Part shown: positions 22,166-34,670 of the stretch, one piece after another
Layout of the letters: each line of letters starts with the position of its first letter
Numbering within the stretch: position 1 is the stretch's first letter
NCBI GenBank assembly: GCA_017979445.1
Contig: CM030707.1
Coordinates: 22,884,586 to 22,948,585 of the forward strand
Length of the DNA: 64,000 bases
Direction: 5' to 3'
Source: Akebia trifoliata
Taxonomy: Eukaryota > Streptophyta > Magnoliopsida > Ranunculales > Lardizabalaceae
Notes under the pieces: generated by a model
Told to the model about the DNA's origin: nothing
What the model saw: the letters and a program-made list of their open reading frames with translations, nothing else
Databases searched by the model: none
Made by a program: the position numbers and the translations under genes

Positions 22166-25100
22166 ATGCATCTACAATTTGACATCATTTATAAGAATTG
22201 AACATGAAACCATGAGAAACCATGTGTAATGGTCAGGATCTCAACCATGAAAAGAAGATATCCCAAGGAATTTACAAGGAAAAACGACTAACTCTACAAG
22301 CCATGGTTACGTTGGAGTTAGGGTTTTCAATCTAACTTTGTTGAGGGAGGCATGATCAATAGAATGGATTAAAAAAATTGAGGCAAGTCAAGGAGTTCTC
22401 ACACACTCTCTCTCCTTGTCTGTCTCTTGTGGGGTCGATTTATCAATACATCAATACAATGATGCCCTAAAAAAGAATCAATAAATGATCATTGGATCCT
22501 TCTTGAAAATAAGCAAGATTGATGAATAAATAGTAAAATGGCGAAAAGTACTTGGATCTCTACCACATTGCAAAGGTTCTTCCACTCTATGGTTCTCCAA
22601 AGATAAGGGCAAGAAGGGCATTGAATCAAGAGTTTATGTGGATGTTTATGTTCTGTAGCAGGAAGTGCTTGGAAAGTTTTGCATCAGTGATTTTGAGTTC
22701 TTGTGATCCAAATAATAAGGATTCACTGAATCGGATCTCATGTCATGCCTCGACAGTTGGGGACTCGATGACTAAGCCCTCATACTTTTAAGGCTAGATC
22801 GATGGGTTAAATTTTGTGGCTGAATTCCTTGATCCAAATCGGAGAAAGTGCAAATCAAGCTTCTTTCTTGGTTTCGGGTTGGATTTGGTGGTTAGATCCC
22901 TTAATTCAGATCGAAGTTGGTTTTGCTTCAGCCCTCCATTTCTAGTACTAGAAGGAGACCAGGGAAAACAAGATGAAAATGTACATATAAAAAATGTAAG
23001 ATTTGGTGCATGAATTGGAACCCTTTATTCATATTTTAAAAAGTAGTAAGACATAATTAAAAAAAGAGAATGAGGGTGAGTTGGCAATGCAACGTGCACA
23101 TCAATTTTTTATGTGTATTGAAAGCCATCTTCTCAAAAGGGAGAATGGGCAGATCGTGCAAAACATCTCTCCCTGTAAAAGAAAAAGAAAAAAAAGATGG
23201 TCAAAGAGAATGGTGGCTGAGGTTGTCTGACACTGAGGATAAAAATGTATTCTGAAGGTGTTTCGAACCAGGTGCAATTAGGCTTGGCATTTGGGTTGCC
23301 AAGGCGTCTTCTCCCACCTTCGTTGTACATTTGTTGTGATGCTTTGGTGAAGGCTTGTAAAATGTTTTAAAAAATACCTCAAAGAAGGGTAGGCTAGAGG
23401 CAATTCCTTATAGAGTATGGCATGCTGTGTAAAGGATCTGGTGGGGGATTCTATAATGGGTAAAACCATATTGTTAAGGCTCTCAGTTGAGAGTGGACAA
23501 TTTAAGAAAGTCATGAGATTGGTTTCGGTAGTTAGTAGGCATGACAACTCCTTAATAAAAAATGGAGAATGAATTGGCTGGTACTTTGGTTTGGAAAAGG
23601 AGGGCCAAGTTTTGTGATACTAATAGGTAATTTGTTAGAAGTTAAAAGTTTGGCAGAGTGTATCTCATATTACACATCAATTCTTGATGTGTATAGAAAC
23701 CTTACAGTTTTTTAATGGTTAAAAGGTAAAAAAAAGGTGTTGGGGGTGTGGGGGCATGCACATCAATATTCAATGTGCATTGAAAATCCTTCTTGGTTGT
23801 AAAAAGTGCTACGATTGAAATAATATAGATTAAATACCCCAAGTGCAACGTTGTAATGAAGTAATAAAATCTCGAGAGTCTGATGTCAATCCATGAGGAT
23901 TGTGTAAAAAGTGAACTAAAACAAGTGTGAGGTAAAAAAAATTAATCTAAACTATGAAAATGAAAAACTAAAAAGTATTAAGGCATCGGAGATCCATTCA
24001 AAAATTCAAATTTTATTCCATTCAACTTTTTCTCGATTTGTTTTGAAAAAGATTATTTCTAACCAGATGATATAACAATTAAACCCAAAAAGTTTATTTG
24101 TTAAAGTATTTTGAAAAATATAAAATTGTCACTTCTAACACATTCACATATCACAAGGATTCTTTAAGCAATTAGTGTAACATCATCCACAATGTACCAA
24201 GGAAAATTTTTAAACATTCAATGTGATGATCATAAATAAAAATTTAAAAAGATTTTATAGATATGGAATCAAATCAATTAATGTACTCACCTTAGATTAA
24301 TCCAAAATATGAAATTTAATCCATCATTATTGATCGAAATAAAATTATAAATATTTGAGTTTCACCCTTAATCCTAACTAGGATTTTAGCTAACAATTTT
24401 CATAGACGAATCTATCAAAATTATTGAATAAAAAAACTTAAAAGAATAAATTAAAAAGAAAGTAAAAAAGAAAAACTAAAAGTAAGAGAGAGATTAGAGA
24501 AGAAGAATAATAATCAGAGGTTTAGACAGAATAAATAATGGTGGGCGAATAGAAAAAATGAAAACAAATAATAAAAAAGAATTGGGGATATATGAAAGGT
24601 GAAAGAATTAGACATATGGATGGAAGAGATGAATAATAGAAATAAAAAAGACATGGGAGAGATGTATGAGATCTTTTAAAATAAAACAAAATATAAAGGG
24701 GAGGTTTAATGTGGTACATAAGAGCATGTGTAGTGATTTTTCATTTTTGTAAAATTTTCTAATTTTCTTTCTTTCTTTTTTTCTTTAACCCTTCCTTTAA
24801 CTTGTCTCATAATTGTTCTTCAACCTTTTTGCAAGTTTTTTTTCACTAACATTCCATCTTAAACTTTTTATTCTCATTTTGAACCTCCGACACCTACAAA
24901 AATAAAATTTTAATTATTTAAGATATATTAAGTAAATTAACATTAATTAATTACCATAAATTAGGATAAATAATATTAATTTATGCATTTATCAAAAGGT
25001 AGCAAGATATTAAAAAATGTTACGATGTTAGCCTTACACATCATTTTTTATGTAGGGGCTACATCGTTTTGACCAAGTTGAATCAAATAAGCTCGACTTG

Positions 25101-25399
25101 CTAAGTTAACTAGGTGAACGAGGGCTAATTGCACTCTTAATGATTAAGTCAATGCACTTTATTGAGTTGAGTGATTAAATTTATTATTCAAGAACTTAAC
25201 AGAATTTAGGGACTCCACCAAGTTAAATGGTTCATTTATCACTTGACTTTTAACCCATCAAGTCAAACGGTATAAATGAGGGACTCAATTTAAACCCTGT
25301 TATTGAGGTAAAATTATTATTTTTTATATGGGGGCTCAATCCAATTACAATTAGTTAAGGACTTGGCTTGGGTGTTACCTAAAATTTTGAAAATAAAAA
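22166..25399. other. AT-rich intergenic DNA
   Basis: No gene supported; the short frames at 22552-23330 have no family signature. Three similar small hairpins (23097, 23673, 23759) are listed separately. Confidence 0.35.
23097..23785. repeat. Three dispersed CACATCAA hairpins
   Basis: At 23097, 23673 and 23759 a segment CACATCAAT..ATGTGNAT.GAAA recurs. Each can form a short stem (CACAT with ATGTG; CACATCAA with TTGATGTG in the middle copy). Each is followed within 10-15 bp by a pyrimidine-rich word. Confidence 0.4.
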
Positions 25400-25760
25400 G
25401 CTTTGGTTCCTTTCAATGCATCAAACCTGACTTCTTTGTTGGTCAGTGCATAAGATAGGAATGGAAAGTTTTGGAAAAGGAACCAAGCCCAACCTCTTTG
25501 TTAGTCGGTGCATAAGATGGAAATGGAAAGTCTTGGTTCCTTCTAAAAAATAAAGTTTTACCTCTTTGTTGGTCGATAGATAAGATGGAAATAAAAAAAG
25601 AGCTAGAATCAACTGCTACATTAGTCGGTACAAAAGATGGAAATGGAAAGACTTGGTTCCTCCCAAGGAACCAAATCTGACTTCCAGGTTGATCGGTTTA
25701 TTAGACAGAAATCTTGAATCAATTTAGGGAATCAAGCTTGACTTTCAAGAAGTCGTGCCA
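25400..25760 (+). repeat. Diverged tandem array, about 52-68 bp units
   Basis: Five units start near 25435, 25497, 25565, 25617 and 25684 with TTTGTTGGTCGGTGCATAAG-type sequence followed by ATGGAAATGGAAAG and CTTGGTTCC. Spacing varies by deletion. Confidence 0.55.
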
Positions 25761-25984
25761 GACCAAGTGAAAAAATCATATTTGTGACAAACATGGAATA
25801 AGATAAGCTTGAAAGCTCAGGAATCAATACTAGTCTTCATTTGAAATCAATGATGATGCTCATTCAAAGAGGATTAGCAGGAGTTTCAATGTTCTTGAAG
25901 ATAGATATTGCTATATCAATATGCACCTTCGAGAGATGGTTATTGTGGAGGACTAAAATCCACTCCCATCTAGACCATTCATAT

Positions 25985-27277
25985 TGATAAGGTCTCAATA
26001 ATGTGATTTTGGGACCATAATTTCACAAATTCTATCACATTTTAAATGTTAATCCATTTAAATAATTACAAATTTGATTATTTCTCCAAATTAAGAGAGC
26101 TAATGAGATTTTATTGCTAATTACAAATGAATAAAGTGCACGTGGAAGTTATCAAATCACGAAACAAAGTCAGTTACAATATGCGAGTAAAAAGGGAGTA
26201 TCCAACAAAATCTCGAAGAATTTTGCTGTCATGTCACCGCGCCGCGGTAGGGCCCTAGTGCTCCGCGGTGATCTCGAGGAATTTTGCCTCAAGATTTATA
26301 CTGAAGTTTTGAGATGCTTCGACCGTTGTAACTAACTAGTCCTCTCGAATCGAATAATCCGAAAAGTCGACCCAATAACCCGATTACGAATATTATAAAT
26401 TGGAGGGTTGATTTCAAAGAAATGGGCTATGATTTTATCTCTGTTTTTCCATTTGTAATTCTCTGCAATTTTCTTTGGTTTTTTAGTTTTTTTAGAGAAA
26501 ACTCTTGATTGTAGTGAGAACATCAAGAGTGATCCAATCTTTAGTATTTTTTTGAAATTCTTTTGGGAACTATTAAAGAAGGATCAAAGTGCAGCATCAT
26601 CTTCTTCACCCATCTTCTCCTTTCTTTTATTAATTTTTACAACTTTAATCTTTGCGATGATCGGCTAAACTCTCATTAGTGAAGTCAAGAATGCTGGAGC
26701 AAGTTCACTCTATTAATGTTGTTTTAATTTGTTATTTATGTTTTACATGTTAAGTTTATGAATCTCTTTAGGATAAGATTATCTAACTCATACTTCCAAT
26801 TCAAGCTTTGATGAGTGTTACTTAGATAAGTTCAAGAACACTCATGCTCTGTGATGAATGGAAGCATAATTCGGATAATCTCGTTTAAATCAGAGATTTT
26901 CATGGATACTCTTGGGTTACAATTAATAGTTACATCGAATCATCTTCTGATCCACGAGCAATGACTTGCTACGTGGATTGAGTCATATTTATAATGATTC
27001 AGCATTATGGATGACTTATAATGGTAGACTTGAACTCTCTAAGCCCTCTTTCACTAGTTTCAATCTCTCATTTCTATTGCTAATTTCCATTTTCTAATTT
27101 GCTACAACTCTGTTTTGTTTTTAAAACAAATCTATGTTTGTTTAACTCTGTTTTGGTTTTTAATTCGAATGAACATTTGAATCCCAATTGTCCCTGTGGA
27201 ACGAATTCGACTTACCCATAGTCCATATCTTACATCTATATTTTTGCAATTCATACAACAAGTTTTTACAACAATCA
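25985..27277 (+). repeat. Athila 5' LTR
   Basis: Begins TGATAAGGTCTCAATAATG and ends ACAACAATCA, 3 bp before the primer site. From 26089 on it matches 29782-30961 nearly base for base. Contains a GC-rich patch (ACCGCGCCGCGGTAGGG, 26237-26253) unusual in this AT-rich region. Confidence 0.75.
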
Positions 27278-27280
27278 AAT

Positions 27281-27298
27281 TGGCGCCGCTGCCGGGGA
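27281..27298 (+). promoter_or_regulatory. Retrotransposon primer-binding site (tRNA-Asp type)
   Basis: TGGCGCCGCTGCCGGGGA, the form used by Athila/Tat elements for minus-strand priming with the 3' end of tRNA-Asp; one T-to-C difference from the form I know. Confidence 0.85.
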
Positions 27299-28491
27299 CA
27301 GCGAGTTGATTCATTTTTCAATTCGAAAAGAGTCCGAAATAGTTTTCAAAACAGAACTGAATTTTTTTAGTTTGAAACAGAAGCTAAAAGAATAGAAAAA
27401 ATTTTGAAAATATTTTCATTACAATCCTTAGGATATCAGAAATCAATTCTAATTTGAAAAATTGATTTTCGTCAAAATTTCACTGCTCAACGGTAGCCTT
27501 TTAGTGCTCCGCGGTGGCGTGGCAACCTTTGCTGCTAATTTTTGTTGAACAAGTTTCTGACATCATGAACATTGTAATAGGCATATTGGTTTTTGCCTTA
27601 GCATTCTGACTTTGATAATTTTATTATTTTTAGGTGAAGGATTCGACTGAAGTCTACGAAAGGCGACACGTGGAACTTTTATCCACCAAATTGGTTCCTT
27701 CACCAAGAAGACATCAACTTCTAATTTTCTGTTCATTTCATTTTTCTTAGAAAATTTTTTTGTATTAGGAACTTGAACTTGTAATAATTTTTAATTGTAT
27801 CTGAGAGGGCTCGGATTGTAATAGATTTATGGACGGATGATAGTGGGACGAAACTATTTCAGCCCCTCGGGTTCGTACACCAAATTTGGTGTTGGTGGCC
27901 CAAGTCGACTCAGCTCGATCATCCCCCATCTAGAACGGGAGGTAAAATTTCGAAACACTCACGCATATCTTGTTAGTGAGTTTCTGTATTGATTTTAAGT
28001 GATTAATCTGTACACCTTGGATCGCACATAGTAATAAGAGCACCCTTACGAAGATGACACCATAGATAAGAATCGAATTTCATCACCAATATCTTGCCCT
28101 TCTAGGAAATCAAATTCACAGCCATTAATTAATTAAAATTGATTAGATTTGACTCTAGGTTCCATCGAGCTCATTAAGCAAAGCTAATCAAAAGTTGTAC
28201 AAACTGCACTTCTTGATCGTGAACAGTGCCTAAACGCAATCCTGCCCCGTAGTACTACGTGTATTCGGGGGATAGACACACGTCTATTTTAAACGAGAGG
28301 TGACTTAAGAGTGCCCTTGCTTAGCATTATGCTTCACCTCTCCCTTGGGGATTAAACTGGCTATTCCGATTTCAGAGATTTGGGTTTGAGGCTTTGATTA
28401 ATCCTTTGAACTAGTTAGGAGCTATTTAGTAATAGGCACTCAGTTCTCACGTGTGAATTTCTCCCCCCTATTGTGTGCAATTCTGTAGTGT

Positions 28492-29790
28492 ATGTTAGGT
28501 AGGAGATCTCAGAAAAATCCAATTGTATTTGATCCGGTGATCACAAGGTCTCATCCACTACCTAAAGTTAGACGTGAAATCAATATCGTTCTTACTCCAC
28601 TAGTCTCAGAAATGGATCCACATCCACTTCCACTCCATCACATCCATGAGGATCAACGAACGCTCAATGAGTTGTTTGCCCCTATTACAACCAACCCTCC
28701 TTCGTGTATAACTTTGCCTGCCGCAAAGGTGGCACAATTTGAAATACGGGTAGCCACCATCAATATGTTGCCAAAATTTTACGGTTTTGAGAGTGAACAA
28801 CCGTACAATCACCTCAATAAATTATTAGCATTATGCTAGACATTTAAAAATGGTCACCTCGACGATGAGAATGTCAAGCTTAGGTTATTCCCTCTCTCTT
28901 TCGAAGACCATGCTGCGGCTTGGTTAAAATCCTTAACCTCCAACTCTATCTTCACGTGGGATGAGTTGTCAAGAAAATTCATGGTCAAATTCTTCCTAAT
29001 GACAAAAATGGAACAATTCAAAAATGCCATTCTAAACTTCAAGGGAAGATCGGATGAAGAGTTCTCCCAGACTTGGGAAAGGTTCAACCACCTTCTTGTC
29101 AAATGTCCATATCATGAGATAGACAAAGCCTAATTAATTAATTTCTTTTATCGAGGTCTCCCAACAGCCCAGTATATTCTTCTCGAGTCTATGCATCAGG
29201 GTAAATTCATGAATCAGACTCTTAATCAGGCATATGAATTCTTAGTCGAGCTGGCTGAGAATGCTCAAAATTGGAGTACAAACGTAGGAGATTTTGATAA
29301 AGGAGATTTATGAACCAAGAAGCCGGGCATGTATGAGGTTAAGTCCGATCCCGATCTCAAGAATGTCATGACTAGCCTTGTGAGTAGCTTATAGAGTCTC
29401 AATAAAAAGATCGACGCTTTCAATGTCAAATCCAATTTTCAAGAAGCCACTTCAATTCTACAAGTCACAACAGAGACATTTTCATCATGTCAGTTATGTG
29501 AGAACTTTAGTCATTCTACAGAGAATTGTCCCACATTGACTACTTTATAGTCAGAGCAAGCCAATGTTGTTGGAAATTACAGCACATATAGGAAACCCAC
29601 TCCAAACTCTTACAGTCAGACGTACCATCCCAATAATAGGTTTCACCTTAACTTCTCATATTGATAGAGTGAACCTATCCAACCGGGAGGTCCTCTAGGG
29701 ATTCAGAAAAATTTCAATCATCAAACTCATGATAGTGCAAACCTATCTTTGGTTCCGCAACCATTCTACTCTTCACCTCACAATTAAGAA
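28492..29790 (+). pseudogene. Athila gag polyprotein remnant
   Basis: Reads as one Gag from the ATG at 28492, interrupted by several in-frame stops (first at about 28837, then near 29130, 29310, 29388, 29547 and 29662). Visible family features are the retrotransposon-gag core (LRLFPLSFEDHAAAWL and FNHLLVKCPYHEI, with GRSDEEFSQTWERF between) and a C-terminal zinc-knuckle-like CQLCENFSHSTENC near 29490. The protein would form the nucleocapsid. The frame is largely preserved apart from stops, suggesting decay by substitution. It runs into the 3' LTR with no pol behind it. Confidence 0.75.
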
Positions 29791-30961
29791 AGCTAATGAG
29801 ATTTTATTACTAATTATAGATGAATAAAGTGCACGTGGAAGTTATCAAATCATGAAACAAAGTCGATTACAATGTGCGAGCAAAAAGGGAGCATCCAATA
29901 AAATCTCGAAGAATTTCACTGTCACATCACCGCGCCGCGGTAAGGCCTTAGTGCTCCACGGTGATCTCGAGGAATTTTGCCTCAAGATTTGTACTAAAGT
30001 TTTCAGATGCTTCGGTCGTTGTAACTAACTGGTCCTCTCGAATCGAATCATCCGAAAAATCGACCCAATAACCCAATTACGAATGTTATAAATTGGAGGG
30101 TTGAAAAGGGGCTCTGATGTTATTTATGTTTTTCCATTTGTAATTCTCTGTAATTTTCTTTGGTTTCTTAATTTTTTGAGAGAAAACTCTTGATTGTAGT
30201 GAGAATATCAAAAGTGATCCAATCTTTAGTATTTTTTTATAATTCTTTTGGGAACTATTAAAGAAGGATCAAAGTGCAACATCATCTTCTTCACCCATCT
30301 TCTCCTTTCTTTTATTAATTTCTACAACTTTAATCCTTGCGATGATCGACTAAATTCTCATTAGTGAAGTCAAGAATGCCGAATCAAGTTCACTCTATTA
30401 ATGCTGTTTAATTTGTTATTTATGTTTTACATGTTAAGTCTATGAATCTCTTTAGGATAAGATTATCTAACTCATACTTCCAATTCAAGCTTTGATGAGT
30501 GTTACTTAGATAAGTTCAAGAACACTCATGCTCTGTGATGAATAGAAGTATAAGTCGGATAATCTCGTTTAAATCAGAGATTTTCATGGATACTCTTAGG
30601 TTACAATTAATAGTTACATCGAATCATCTTCCCATCCACGAGCAATGACTTGCTACATGGATTGAGTCATATTTAGAATGATTCACCATTATGGATGATT
30701 TGTAATGGTAGACTTGAACTCTTTAAACCTTCTTTCACTAGTTTCAATCTCTCATTTCTATTGCTAATTTTCATTTTCTAATTTGTTACAACCTTGTTTT
30801 GTTTTTAAAACCAATCTATTTTTGTTTAACCTTGTTTTGATTTTTAATTCGAATGAACATTTGAATCCCAACTGTCCCTGTAGAACGAATTCGACTTACC
30901 CATAGTCCATATCTTGCATCTATATTTTTGCAATTCATACAACAAGTTTTTACAACGATGA
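29782..30961 (+). repeat. Athila 3' LTR, 5'-truncated
   Basis: Matches 26089-27277. The first ~104 bp of the LTR are missing. Ends at ACAACGATGA, aligned with ACAACAATCA of the 5' LTR, followed by CATAT. Differences from the 5' LTR include CG-to-CA changes such as TGCTCCACGG for TGCTCCGCGG. Confidence 0.75.
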
Positions 30962-31194
30962 CATATCACATTAAGTAGCTTGTATCTCGAGATATATTAT
31001 CATGCCATGTGACATTATCAGGATTGTGGCCTATCTAATCAGGAAAGAATCCCAATTTGAGAAGATTCATCACTTTTGAATAATAACTATATTTGGATAA
31101 GAATTGATTTGACAATTGTAATCTAAATAGGATTATATTTCCTTTCCCAGCTTTAGGATTTTTATATATTTAGAGGGTTAAGAGCTATTGAAAT

Positions 31195-31420
31195 AGGTGT
31201 AAAAAAATGGTGATCTAAGGAAAAGGAGATATGAGGAATGGGAAGCCGAAGTGCTATCATGAAATCCTGTAATATTGAAGTATAGATTAATGTGAATGGC
31301 ACCTGGAACCTGTGGTTGTAGGAACGTTTGCCGAGCCAAGTAAAATCTCTCTTGTTTGTTGTTGTTGTTGTGTTATTGGTATGATTTGTATATGAGAGAT
31401 TGATTGGAATTGGAATCACT
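31195..31420 (+). mobile_element. Copia-type LTR fragment (U5 side)
   Basis: Contains GTTGTAGGAACGTTTGCCGA, AAGTAAAATCTCTCTTG and (GTT)n-like sequence, typical of plant copia LTR ends, and aligns with 21960-22165. The upstream part of the LTR probably begins before 31100. Confidence 0.5.
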
Positions 31421-31473
31421 CTTTATCCATTATTCTCTTAATCTCTTGTAATGAAAATGAAACCACAAGAATC

Positions 31474-31671
31474 CATTGGCATTAAAACTTTTTGGGAACT
31501 TTAGAAACACTCCCTATTAAATTGGTGATATTAGATTTACCCCCATGCAAAATGCAAGATTAAGTTTACTCTCCTTGACTGTAAGTGAAAGTTGTTTTTT
31601 GTTGATGATTTAACATTTATTTTATTTTTCAAATTTTGATTTAGTAATTTAAATATTTGCAGAGTGTTTTG

Positions 31672-31709
<38 letters not shown>

Positions 31710-31830
31710 TAATTTTACCGTTAAATCATCAAGAAAATGCAACGTTGATTTCCGATCAAGGGGGGTAAACCTAATATCACTAACTTAGCAGGGGGTGTTT
31801 CTGAAATACCTATGGAGGGGATTTTTGTGA
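31474..31830. mobile_element. MITE with long inverted repeats and central (TA)n
   Basis: Left AGAAACACTCCC, GGTGATATTAGATTTACCCC and GATGATTTAAC are met at the right in inverse order by GTTAAATCATC, GGGGTAAACCTAATATCAC and GGGGGTGTTTCTGA. Pairing is good over about 100 bp per arm, with the microsatellite at 31674-31707 at the centre. Confidence 0.6.
31674..31707. repeat. (TA)n microsatellite
   Basis: About 34 bp of alternating TA. Confidence 0.9.
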
Positions 31831-33914
31831 TCACCTCGAGATCCTCCTTTTCCCAATTGGATGAACTACAATTCCTCGAGATCGTCCCTGTTCCCTATTC
31901 CACAAATCCTTCGATGCCTAAGTCAGTTCCAGAGAAAATTCGACGGAGTAGAAAAATTGTGTACCTTTGATGCGGGGGTCCCTCTCTATTTATAGAGAGG
32001 GGGTTGACATTTTACACATTTCCTTCCTTATCTCCTTCTATTTTGAGATAAGAATAGTGTGAGATTCACTTCCAAAGAATCCCTTCTAATTAAGTTGCTC
32101 AAATCTCGAAATCTCAAGGATTTGAACATTTTCCTTTTACGGAACCCTATTTCCTCGACCTTCTTCTAAGCCTTTTCTCTCGGTGGATCACCCGAGCGAT
32201 TGTAACATAGAGGTCGGAAGTATGCTCTCAATGAACTCCTTTAATCTTCAATGACATGAGTTGTTGCCTTATAGGTCGGAGAATTTATCCCTCTACAATA
32301 CCCAAACTTTGTATACATTATCTCGTCTCTAAAATGAAAGGATGATTTTAGTGAGTCTTCACTATTTATTGGTTAATTGATTGAGTACAAATGGTTTTCT
32401 TTAGTAGAAACCTATCTTGACCACTTAGGAAAATGATCCAAAAATGGCCAAGTCTTCTTTGCAAAAGATTTTGAACCAACAATAGTTTTTATAACCATGG
32501 TTGAGGAAGAGAAGAAGAAAATGAGTGTAATTTTTTTTTTTCTTTACAATACAATCATACATTTGGAGTGTAATGGGAAAATTTTAAGTGATGGAGCGGG
32601 CACAATTGGAAATGGATGCTGCACAACTAGTAGATCTCAAAGATTAAAATAAGTTAAGTTTGAATTTATAGTCCATACAGAAGATGAAATCACCCTCAAG
32701 GGAAAAGTTACGAAATTAAGGACCTATGGAATCACTCCTTATGTACAATCCATTGGCACCATTCTGCCAATATAATACCACAAACATAATACAAGGCACA
32801 AACATACAACTAGGTTTATATCATAGATATTTTCTTACTACTTCATTCCCTTTCCTTTAATCCTACTGTTCTTGTTTTAGAACCCTCAAATTGCATCATA
32901 AACAACCTTCCTAGGTTGTCATTGGATTTAAACGTACATAACAAGTTATCTAAATCAGTCTTAGTTTTTTCAAATTTTACCTTGTATTGTAGTTATTCCT
33001 AAGTTCTCCCAAATTTGTTGGTTTGTAATTTGGTCCTCTTTAGTTTTACGACTCATTCCTCGCAACATCCTCATCTTTGCCTAGTTCATAAGAACATTTG
33101 GCTTTTTGATTCTAAACAATCAGTTACACATTGTAGAGAAATTGATCTAAGATCAATAAAGAAAGAAAAATAAAGCAAGATGCGATGACACACAAAACGC
33201 AAAGATTTTTACCATGTTCCCTCAAGATTCAAGTATGTCCACGGATCACATCAATTGCACTATGAAAATAAATTTGCAGTTACAGATTACACCCTTTCAT
33301 CGATAATAGAAGTATATACGCCCAGGAAAAAACTGACTAGGGTTTTACCCAATACCAATGAAATTACGAAAATACCCTTGGGAAATAGCTTGATTGACAA
33401 CGTGCTTTGCTTGATGAACAATACCTCCTTAACGACCAATACATCAGGTTCCCCAAATCATAGCCTTTAATGGGCCAGGCCCTTCCTAACCCAATATTCC
33501 ATCGACCAGCTTTTGATTTGTGTCTCCTTTTTAGTTATTGGGTTAGGTTTCAATGTAACTAGGTTTTCATGCTAAAATTGGATTGGTGGATGCTACAATC
33601 ACAAAATCTCACTTTTATATCAAATATTTGTTAAGATATACCAAAAAATACCAAATATTTGAACTGGCCAAATCCACTTAGTCATACAAAAACTAGGCTT
33701 AAGTTGGATTGGTAATCGGCCTGAGTCATGAGGATCTAGTTTTATATAGAGAATTAGCTTCAACCCTACCAATCCTGTTATGTGTTAAGTTTCCAACTTA
33801 GAGGCCGGGCCAAGTCCCACGATTCAATGTAAAGGAGAAATTGAAGGGTGAGTGAATGATGAGTCACACGATGCAAAGACCGAGTCGGACAATCTGTAGT
33901 TGTACACTTGTACC
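31831..33914. other. Intergenic DNA, probably old LTR debris
   Basis: No gene supported. 33120-33480 has words typical of reverse-oriented copia LTRs (ACCATGTTCCCTCAAG, GTATGTCCACGGATCAC, GGGTTTTACCCAATACC), but no ends could be placed. Confidence 0.3.
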
Positions 33915-34271
33915 TAGGTCTGTCAATGGATCTGATCCTTTACAATCCGATAACTTCAGATCTCGTTTGTGGATCTGGGTTTTAATAAGGATCTAAATTG
34001 ATAACATATCAATCGGTTCTGGATCATCAATGTCTTGATTGGATATAGTCCGGATTTGATAAAATGTGAGAGAAATATGCAAATTACATATTTATTTTGT
34101 TTAAGTATATACGAAGTTTATTTAGATTTGTATATCAAAACAGATCTGATCACATTATTGAATCAAATTTTGACCCTAATGTTGAAATCCTATAAAACAC
34201 GATCCAACAAGGGTTGAATCCGATAAATATGGGATTGGTTTGGAGTCCAATGTGATCTAGTTGCACCTCTA
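33915..34271. mobile_element. hAT-like MITE, GATCGGATC family copy 4
   Basis: Left TAGGTCTGTCAATGGATCTG; right end, read inverted, TAGAGGTGCAACTAGATC. Interior has repeated GGATCT, ATCCGATA and GATCCAAC words. No matching 8-bp flanks. Confidence 0.5.
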
Positions 34272-34399
34272 AACATTTGCTACAAAATAATTTATTAAGG
34301 GGAAATATTATTAAACCATGAATCAAATACTTACACAACACATATACATAAAGGCACTAAGGAAATTATGGACAGTAATATAACATATAATAACCCCAT

Positions 34400-34594
34400 A
34401 GGGTTTGTGAGATGACCAAGACCACAAGCCAAGAAGCAAAGGTCTTGAGTTCGAATGGCATCTTAGGAGTCACCCTTGGCCTTAGGGATTCATACCAGAA
34501 ATTACACCGTGCGTGTGGGGGGAAAGGACTCCACGCCCCCGAGGATAAGCCGGGTCTTCTAAGAGGCCCGGGTACTCGGTTAAAAAAAAAAAAA
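34400..34594 (+). mobile_element. tRNA-derived SINE with poly(A) tail
   Basis: About 195 bp with a polymerase III B-box-like AGTTCGAATGG at 34448-34458 and a degenerate A-box-like segment about 35 bp before it, a GC-rich body quite unlike its surroundings (GGGGGGAAAGGACTCC, AGAGGCCCGGGTACTCGG) and a terminal A13 run (34582-34594). This is the plan of plant SINEs. The 90- and 67-codon frames across it are not genes. No clear flanking duplication. Its tail ends 76 bp beyond the DMP stop codon. Confidence 0.6.
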
Positions 34595-34670
34595 CCCTTA
34601 TATAATGGGACATGATACACTTTATTACAATGCTTCATAATCTAATACTATAATATTCAGTATACGTGAA

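Larger units (their letters stand above)
25985..30961 (+). mobile_element. Deleted Athila-type gypsy retrotransposon
   Basis: 5' LTR 25985-27277, primer site, leader, decayed gag, then a 3' LTR lacking its first ~100 bp. CATAT precedes the element (25980-25984) and follows it (30962-30966), giving a 5-bp target duplication. The tRNA-Asp-like primer site and gag type point to Athila. Protease, RT, RNase H, integrase and the polypurine tract are absent; one deletion appears to run from the end of gag into the 3' LTR. Confidence 0.75.

Noticed and set aside
22552..23330. Short frames between 22.5 and 23.3 kb
   Set aside because: All are under 90 codons, overlap on both strands and show no motif.
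25852..25861. Alternative Athila left end: GATGA followed by TGCTC
   Set aside because: GATGA also follows ACAAC at the right end, but that would make the LTR end in AC; the CATAT solution keeps TGAT..ATCA-type ends and places the primer site 3 bp from the LTR.
28492..28839. Stand-alone 115-codon gene
   Set aside because: It is the N-terminal part of the Athila gag; the same frame continues after the stop.
34448..34458. Possible tRNA gene (B-box-like AGTTCGAATGG)
   Set aside because: No cloverleaf could be formed around it; the A13 tail and GC-rich body fit a SINE.
34366..34638. Overlapping frames on both strands near the DMP gene
   Set aside because: Explained by the GC-rich SINE body and its poly(A) tail.
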